Shown: in pieces, positions 34,119 to 38,676 of the stretch
Layout of the letters: every line of letters starts with the position of its first letter
Numbering within the stretch: position 1 is the first letter of the stretch
From: Flavobacteriaceae bacterium
GTDB lineage: Bacteria; Bacteroidota; Bacteroidia; Flavobacteriales; Flavobacteriaceae
Length of the DNA stretch: 38,676 nt
NCBI GenBank assembly: GCA_947373225.1
Contig: CANBWX010000018.1
Coordinates: 1-38,676 of the forward strand
Reading direction: 5' to 3'
Made by a program: the position numbers and the translations under genes
Notes under the pieces: model-generated
The model's database searches: none
Seen by the model: the letters and a program-made list of their open reading frames with translations, nothing else
What the model was told of the DNA's origin: nothing

Positions 34119-34156
34119 AAATGGTATAAGTAATTCAATTGCTTATACCATTTTTA
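34119..34156 (+). terminator. Hairpin between susD and nagB
   Basis: AAATGGTATAAG (34119-34130) pairs exactly with CTTATACCATTT (34142-34153), with three more possible inner pairs, and a T-rich run follows. The next start codon is 20 bp away. It probably attenuates rather than separates the operon. Confidence 0.75.
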
Positions 34157-34174
34157 TAAATTAAGATTTTTTAA

Positions 34175-36133
34175 ATGATTATTAAAACAAACAAAATGAA
34201 AAGCACTTTAGAAATTAAACCTGACATTAGTTATAAAAGTCCCGGTAAATTTGAAGAAACTAGATTTGAAAAAATTCATAATGAAATTTTCAAAAATTCA
34301 ACAGAAGGTTCACTAATTGTTGCTCGAGAAATCGCAGAATTAATCAAATCTAAACAAGCAAAAAATAAGCCTTGCGTATTAGGTTTGGCAACTGGTTCTT
34401 CGCCAATAAAAGTGTATGAAGAATTAGTTAGAATGCACAAAGAAGAAGGACTTAGTTTTAAGAATGTAATCACTTTTAATTTGGATGAATATTATCCAAT
34501 GACAAAAGAAAACAATCAAAGCTATTTTCATTTTATGCACCAGCATCTTTTTAATCACATTGACATTAGCCCAGAAAACATCAATATTCCAGATGGTACG
34601 GTAGCTTTTGAATATTTGAATCAATATTGCATTGATTATGAAATGAGCATAAAAAATGCAGGCGGTCTTGATTTTCAATTATTAGGAATAGGTCGAACAG
34701 GTCATGTTGGTTTCAACGAACCAGGATCACATATCAATTCAGGAACACGAATTATTACCTTGGATCACATTACTAGAGTTGATGCTTCGTCTGATTTTAA
34801 CGGTATAGACAATGTTCCTAAAAGGGCAATTACGATGGGAGTTTCAACAATTCTTAGATCAAAAAGAATCGTATTAATGGCTTGGGGGCAAAATAAATCC
34901 GATATCATTAAAAGAACGATACAAGGAGAAATTAGCTCCGAAGTTCCAGCAACATTTTTGCAAAACCACAGCAATACTACTTTTGTTTTAGACCAATCCG
35001 CAGCATCCGAATTGACTCGATATAAAACACCTTGGCTAGTTGGTGAATGTATTTGGACACAGGAATTAAAGAGCAAAGCAATTGTTTGGCTTTGCCAAAA
35101 AACAAACCAATCCATTTTAAAACTAACTGATAGAGATTATAATAACAACGGAATGTCCGATCTTCTTGCCTCTGGGATTTCGGCATATGATTTAAATATC
35201 AATATGTTCAATGTGTTGCAACATACCATTACCGGCTGGCCGGGAGGAAAACCCAACACAGATGACAGCAACAGACCAGAAAGAGCCAATCCTGCAAAAA
35301 AAAGAATCATACTTTTTAGTCCACATCCAGATGATGATGTGATTTCGATGGGAGGGACTTTTTCAAAACTGATAAAACAAGGTCATGAGGTTCACGTTGT
35401 TTATCAAACCTCAGGAAACATAGCTGTAACTGATGATGAAGCACTCAAATTTGCCGAAGTTTGCCATGATTATGTTGGCGACGATGAATGCAAAATCAAC
35501 TTTTTGTCTATCATAGATTTCTTGAATAATAAAACAGAAAATCAAGTTGACACCATAGAGGTTTTAAATTTAAAAGCGCTTATCCGACGACGAGAATCTT
35601 ATGCTGCCGTCAGATACATTGGCTTGAAAGATGAAAACACTCATTTTCTCGATATGCCTTTTTATGAAACAGGACACGTAAGAAAAAAACCAATCAGCAC
35701 CGAAGATATAGATATTGTGGCCAATATTATATCAAAAATAAAACCACATCAAGTTTTTGCAGCCGGAGATCTTGCTGATCCGCATGGAACACATGAAGTT
35801 TGCTTAAATGCCATTTTTGCTGCAATGAAAAAACTAAAATCAGAAGCTTATATGGATGATTGTTGGTTGTGGTTATATAGAGGTGCTTGGCACGAATGGG
35901 ATATTCATGAAATAGACATGGCTGTTCCCTTAAGTCCGGATGAAGTAATGCTAAAAAGACATGCTATTTTGTATCATCAATCTCAAAAAGATAGAGTAAT
36001 GTTTCAAGGAAATGATTCAAGAGAATTCTGGGTAAGAGCCGAAGATAGGAACAAGAACACAGCAAAATTATATGATGATTTAGGATTAGCCGAATATGAA
36101 GCTATAGAAGCTTTTAAACGTTTTGATTATTAA
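34175..36133 (+). CDS. nagB: Glucosamine-6-phosphate deaminase fused to a PIG-L/LmbE deacetylase
   Basis: The 652-aa fusion has an N-terminal NagB domain (about 30-310) that converts glucosamine-6-phosphate to fructose-6-phosphate and ammonia. It has the TGSSP phosphate loop (73-77), D104 in FNLDEYY, and GIGRTGHVGFNEP (171-183). The C-terminal PIG-L domain (about 375-600) has HPDDD (384-388) and DPHGTH (535-540), which supply the metal ligands of this deacetylase fold. E. coli catalytic D141 corresponds to T175, while H143 and E148 match H177 and E182. Such long NagB proteins are known in Bacteroidota. Deacetylation of GlcNAc-6-phosphate by the second domain is inference. An alternative start is the ATG at 34196. 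Confidence 0.9.
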   Translation: MIIKTNKMKSTLEIKPDISYKSPGKFEETRFEKIHNEIFKNSTEGSLIVAREIAELIKSKQAKNKPCVLGLATGSSPIKVYEELVRMHKEEGLSFKNVITFNLDEYYPMTKENNQSYFHFMHQHLFNHIDISPENINIPDGTVAFEYLNQYCIDYEMSIKNAGGLDFQLLGIGRTGHVGFNEPGSHINSGTRIITLDHITRVDASSDFNGIDNVPKRAITMGVSTILRSKRIVLMAWGQNKSDIIKRTIQGEISSEVPATFLQNHSNTTFVLDQSAASELTRYKTPWLVGECIWTQELKSKAIVWLCQKTNQSILKLTDRDYNNNGMSDLLASGISAYDLNINMFNVLQHTITGWPGGKPNTDDSNRPERANPAKKRIILFSPHPDDDVISMGGTFSKLIKQGHEVHVVYQTSGNIAVTDDEALKFAEVCHDYVGDDECKINFLSIIDFLNNKTENQVDTIEVLNLKALIRRRESYAAVRYIGLKDENTHFLDMPFYETGHVRKKPISTEDIDIVANIISKIKPHQVFAAGDLADPHGTHEVCLNAIFAAMKKLKSEAYMDDCWLWLYRGAWHEWDIHEIDMAVPLSPDEVMLKRHAILYHQSQKDRVMFQGNDSREFWVRAEDRNKNTAKLYDDLGLAEYEAIEAFKRFDY

Positions 36134-36160
36134 AAATCAATAAATAACGAATAGAAACAC

Positions 36161-38200
36161 ATGAAATACATTTTTATCTTATTAATATCAAGCATTTTAT
36201 CTAACGCTCAAGTAAAAACTGACACGTTAGATCTTATGCCTTGGCCTCAAAACATAAGTTTAACCAATGGTAATTTTGCTTTAACCAAAAATTTTAAAGT
36301 AAATATTACTGGAAATCCAAACCCTCGAATTTTTTCCAGAGCGACCCAATTTTTGAGAAGATTAGATGGAAGAACAGGACTGTTTTTTGACCAAGGTTTT
36401 TTGACCAAAGTCAATGAATTTCCTTCTGCGCAATTACAAATAAATTGTGTCGCAAACGGAAAAACAGGAATAAATGAAGATGAAAGCTATCAACTTGAGA
36501 TTAAATCGGATAAAATAATAATAAATGCACCTTCAGATTTAGGAGCATTACATGGCTTAGAAACTTTATTACAGTTGCTTCAAAATAATAGTAATTTTTA
36601 TTATTTTCCAACAGTTACTATTTCGGATTTCCCAAGATTTACTTGGAGAGGATTGATGATTGATGCCGCAAGACATTTCGAGCCTATTGATGTTCTCAAA
36701 AGAAATATTGATGCGATGGCAGCAATGAAAATGAATGTTTTCCATTGGCATTTATCAGACGATCAAGGATGGAGAATAGAAATAAAGAAACATCCAAGAC
36801 TAACAGAAATGGCTTCGGACGGAAACTATTACACGCAAGAAGAAATAAAAACAATTGTAAAATATGCCGATGAGAGAGGTATTCTCGTTGTTCCAGAACT
36901 AGATGTCCCTGGTCATGCTTCGGCAATACTTACTGCTTATCCAGAAGTGGGAAGTAAAACTAAAACTGAAACTGATAAAAATCCTTATTCAATCGAAAGG
37001 AACGCAGGGGTTTTCACTCCAACCTTAGACCCTTCCAATCCAAAAACCTATCAATTATTAAACGATATTTTAGATGAAGTTTGCTCCTTATTTCCGGGCG
37101 ACTATTTCCATATAGGAGGCGATGAGAATGAAGGAAAAGATTGGGATTCAAATCCAAAAATTCAAGATTTTAAAAAGAAGAATAAGCTTGAAAATAATCA
37201 TGAATTGCAGACTTATTTTAATATAAAGTTGATTCCTATGCTAAAAAAGCATCATAAGAAATTAATGGGTTGGGAAGAAATAATGACAAAAGACATGCCG
37301 AAAGATGCGATAATCCATTCTTGGAAAGGTACAAAACAAGGAGTGCCACTAGGACAAGCGGTTGCAAATGCAGTACAAAATGGGTATAAAACTGTTATAT
37401 CAAATGGTTATTATATAGACTTAATGCTTGGTATTGAAACTTACTATAGGAACGACCCAATTCCGAAAAATATAATTCTATCCTCAGAAGAAAAGGAACG
37501 GATTCTTGGAGGTGAAGCCACAATGTGGGGAGAGCTTGTAACACCAACAACTATAGACTCTAGAATTTGGCCAAGGACATCGGCCATTGCCGAAAGATTA
37601 TGGTCTAATGAAAATATAACTGATCTGGTCAGTTTGCGAAAAAGAATGAAAACAATTTCTTTCAGACTAGAAGAACTGGGAATTACACATATTCGAAATA
37701 AAGAGGTTTTATTAAGAAACATAAGCAACAATCAAAAAAATAATGCACTGGAGGAATTCTCAAATATATGTGAACCTCTAAAAATATATTCACGCAATAT
37801 TGGAGGAACAGAATATCAAATGTATTCCCCCTTGACACTTTTTGCAGATGTTTGCACAACTGATGCTTCTGATGCTTTAGATTTTGATTCGGCAGTAAAT
37901 CTCTACTTAGCAAATAAAAATTTGGAAAATCAAGTTTTGGTTACTAATTTTTTAAAAAAATGGATTTTATTAAATGAGAATTTGATCGAGTTAAGCTCAA
38001 ATGCTCCTCTTATTCAACCCCTTTTACCCCTTTCAAAAAGTCTAAGCGATTTATCGCAACAACTACTGTTAATTATCGACAAAAAACAACCTGTAAATCC
38101 AACCCTATTGAATGATTTATTAGAAAAGTGCAATTCTAAAAAACATGTCCATGTAGAGTTGGCGGTATACAATAGTCTGAAAAAATTGATTTCAGATTAA
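36161..38200 (+). CDS. GH20 beta-N-acetylhexosaminidase
   Basis: The 679-aa secreted enzyme removes terminal GlcNAc or GalNAc from glycans. A signal peptide (MKYIFILLISSILSNAQ) leads to a GH20b N-terminal domain (about 25-155) and the catalytic TIM barrel (about 160-500). Barrel motifs include WRGLMIDAARHF (162-173), FHWHLSDDQGWRIEIKKHP (194-212), PELDVPGH (245-252) and the catalytic D321-E322 pair in HIGGDENEG. The last about 170 residues are helical and have no assigned domain. The absence of a lipobox suggests periplasm or secretion. It starts 27 bp after nagB and ends the operon. Confidence 0.94.
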   Translation: MKYIFILLISSILSNAQVKTDTLDLMPWPQNISLTNGNFALTKNFKVNITGNPNPRIFSRATQFLRRLDGRTGLFFDQGFLTKVNEFPSAQLQINCVANGKTGINEDESYQLEIKSDKIIINAPSDLGALHGLETLLQLLQNNSNFYYFPTVTISDFPRFTWRGLMIDAARHFEPIDVLKRNIDAMAAMKMNVFHWHLSDDQGWRIEIKKHPRLTEMASDGNYYTQEEIKTIVKYADERGILVVPELDVPGHASAILTAYPEVGSKTKTETDKNPYSIERNAGVFTPTLDPSNPKTYQLLNDILDEVCSLFPGDYFHIGGDENEGKDWDSNPKIQDFKKKNKLENNHELQTYFNIKLIPMLKKHHKKLMGWEEIMTKDMPKDAIIHSWKGTKQGVPLGQAVANAVQNGYKTVISNGYYIDLMLGIETYYRNDPIPKNIILSSEEKERILGGEATMWGELVTPTTIDSRIWPRTSAIAERLWSNENITDLVSLRKRMKTISFRLEELGITHIRNKEVLLRNISNNQKNNALEEFSNICEPLKIYSRNIGGTEYQMYSPLTLFADVCTTDASDALDFDSAVNLYLANKNLENQVLVTNFLKKWILLNENLIELSSNAPLIQPLLPLSKSLSDLSQQLLLIIDKKQPVNPTLLNDLLEKCNSKKHVHVELAVYNSLKKLISD

Positions 38201-38279
38201 AAAAAATTCAAAATTAAAGTAATTAGTGTTAAAAATGGGTTTGGTTAGCTATGTTTTGCTTTGCTTTATTTTGAATTAG

Positions 38280-38329
38280 TATTATTTTCTTTTCATTTTG
38301 GTAGATGTTAGATTTCAAAGAAAATAATA
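38280..38329 (+). repeat. 13-bp inverted repeat in the PUL 3' untranslated region
   Basis: TATTATTTTCTTT (38280-38292) is the exact reverse complement of 38317-38329, with a 24-nt loop. It lies immediately before the operon terminator and could protect the transcript end. Confidence 0.6.
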
Positions 38330-38332
38330 TAG

Positions 38333-38361
38333 AAAACCTGGCAATTTTTGTCAGGTTTTTT
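38333..38361 (+). terminator. Intrinsic terminator of the PUL operon
   Basis: AAAACCTG (38333-38340) pairs with CAGGTTTT (38352-38359), extended by inner pairs to a three-base loop, and a T-run follows. Confidence 0.8.
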
Positions 38362-38363
38362 TA

Positions 38364-38521
38364 TAAAATAAAAGTAAAATATAGGATCGTTTTAGGTGCA
38401 CTCATAATAGCGAAAAGATAATAATCGTCCACTATATTGAAAATTGCAATTTTGTCTGCAATAGAAGAGCTACGTTAAAAAAATATTTGCAATGTAATAA
38501 GTCACTCCTAATCATCACTCC
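38364..38521. other. Non-coding stretch, no feature recognised
   Basis: Together with the GH20 untranslated region this makes a gap of about 360 bp without a protein gene. This part shows no ORF, tandem repeat or consensus promoter. The only structure seen is a 14-bp palindrome, AAAATTGCAATTTT (38440-38453), likely to be chance in AT-rich DNA. Confidence 0.5.
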
Positions 38522-38557
38522 AAAAAAAAAAGGACTTACGTTTTTTCGTAAGTCCTT
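38522..38557 (-). terminator. Intrinsic terminator of the tRNA gene
   Basis: AAGGACTTACG (38530-38540) pairs with CGTAAGTCCTT (38547-38557) around six T residues. On the minus strand a T-run of about nine follows. It lies 8 bp beyond the tRNA CCA end. Confidence 0.9.
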
Positions 38558-38564
38558 GTAGTAG

Positions 38565-38641
38565 TGGTAGCGAGACCGAGATTTGAACTCGGGACCTCAG
38601 GGTTATGAATCCTGCGCTCTAACCGACTGAGCTATCTCGCC
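38565..38641 (-). tRNA. tRNA-Met (CAT anticodon), elongator type
   Basis: On the minus strand a full cloverleaf is seen: acceptor GGCGAGA/TCTCGCT, D-arm GCTCAGTCGGTTAGAGC, anticodon loop TTCATAA, and T-arm CCGAGTTCAAATCTCGG. The 3' CCA is encoded. The first acceptor pair is G-T and the last anticodon-stem pair is A-C. The initiator-type features are absent. A CAT anticodon can also be tRNA-Ile2 after lysidine modification, which sequence alone does not exclude. Confidence 0.9.
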
Positions 38642-38676
38642 ATATTCATAGACAAAAACCGTCTTTGAATGCGGGT

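Noticed and set aside
34765..35115. 116-codon minus-strand frame opposite nagB
   Set aside because: It is antisense to the conserved NagB domain and has no recognisable domain, start context or promoter.

Overview
The window looks like chromosomal DNA of a Flavobacterium or a close relative (Flavobacteriaceae, Bacteroidota). It is AT-rich, and its promoters match the Bacteroidota form (TTG or TTTG, 17-23 bp, TAnnTTTG). Starts generally lack Shine-Dalgarno sequences. It carries a SusC/SusD pair, an alternate GlmU-like protein, a type B L31 protein and flavobacterial-type intergenic repeats. No phage, transposase or CRISPR array was seen.

Layout. (1) 85-2915: meaB (TTG start), then a compact overlapping hipB-hipS-hipT locus, a tripartite HipBST-type toxin-antitoxin module. 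Its upstream region holds a 27-bp perfect inverted repeat and TATACC-N6-GGTATA operator-like sites about 40 bp apart. (2) 2980-11678: housekeeping and accessory genes, mostly on the minus strand: an acidic 76-aa protein, an SPFH/prohibitin protein, a MATE exporter, PPK2, mtaB, a GlmU-family protein and L31. A DUF6929-like propeller and an SDR reductase are on the plus strand. (3) 11921-17916: a plus-strand envelope and sugar cluster (DUF4199 membrane protein, GT2 glycosyltransferase, phosphohexomutase, MsbA-like ABC exporter, DUF2971 protein). (4) 17919-22091, minus strand: an M23 metallopeptidase followed by a TonB-dependent receptor. (5) 22201-24623: a promoter, a coiled-coil protein, zapA, a probable 6S RNA and rny. 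(6) 24631-25745: a bidirectional terminator bracketed by inverted arrays of 7-bp repeats, then xerD, whose last codons lie in the repeat. (7) 25823-27327: two predicted outer-membrane beta-barrel proteins. (8) 27463-38361: a LytS-type histidine kinase and LytTR regulator divergent from susC, susD, a nagB/PIG-L deacetylase fusion and a GH20 hexosaminidase. This is a compact N-acetylglucosamine/chitooligosaccharide utilization locus. (9) An elongator-type tRNA-Met(CAT) with its terminator closes the window.

How the genes may work together. In the sugar locus GH20 would release GlcNAc, SusCD would import oligosaccharide, and the fused enzyme could deacetylate and then deaminate the phosphorylated sugar. 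The adjacent two-component pair probably activates susC through two 9-bp direct repeats one 21-bp step apart. No GH18 chitinase, sugar kinase or inner-membrane sugar transporter lies in the window, so the locus looks like an oligosaccharide scavenger. The most interesting candidates for follow-up are the HipBST operator array, the LytTR-controlled fusion PUL, the ZapA/coiled-coil/6S/RNase Y cluster, and the families of 7-bp and 8-bp degenerate repeats built into gene ends.
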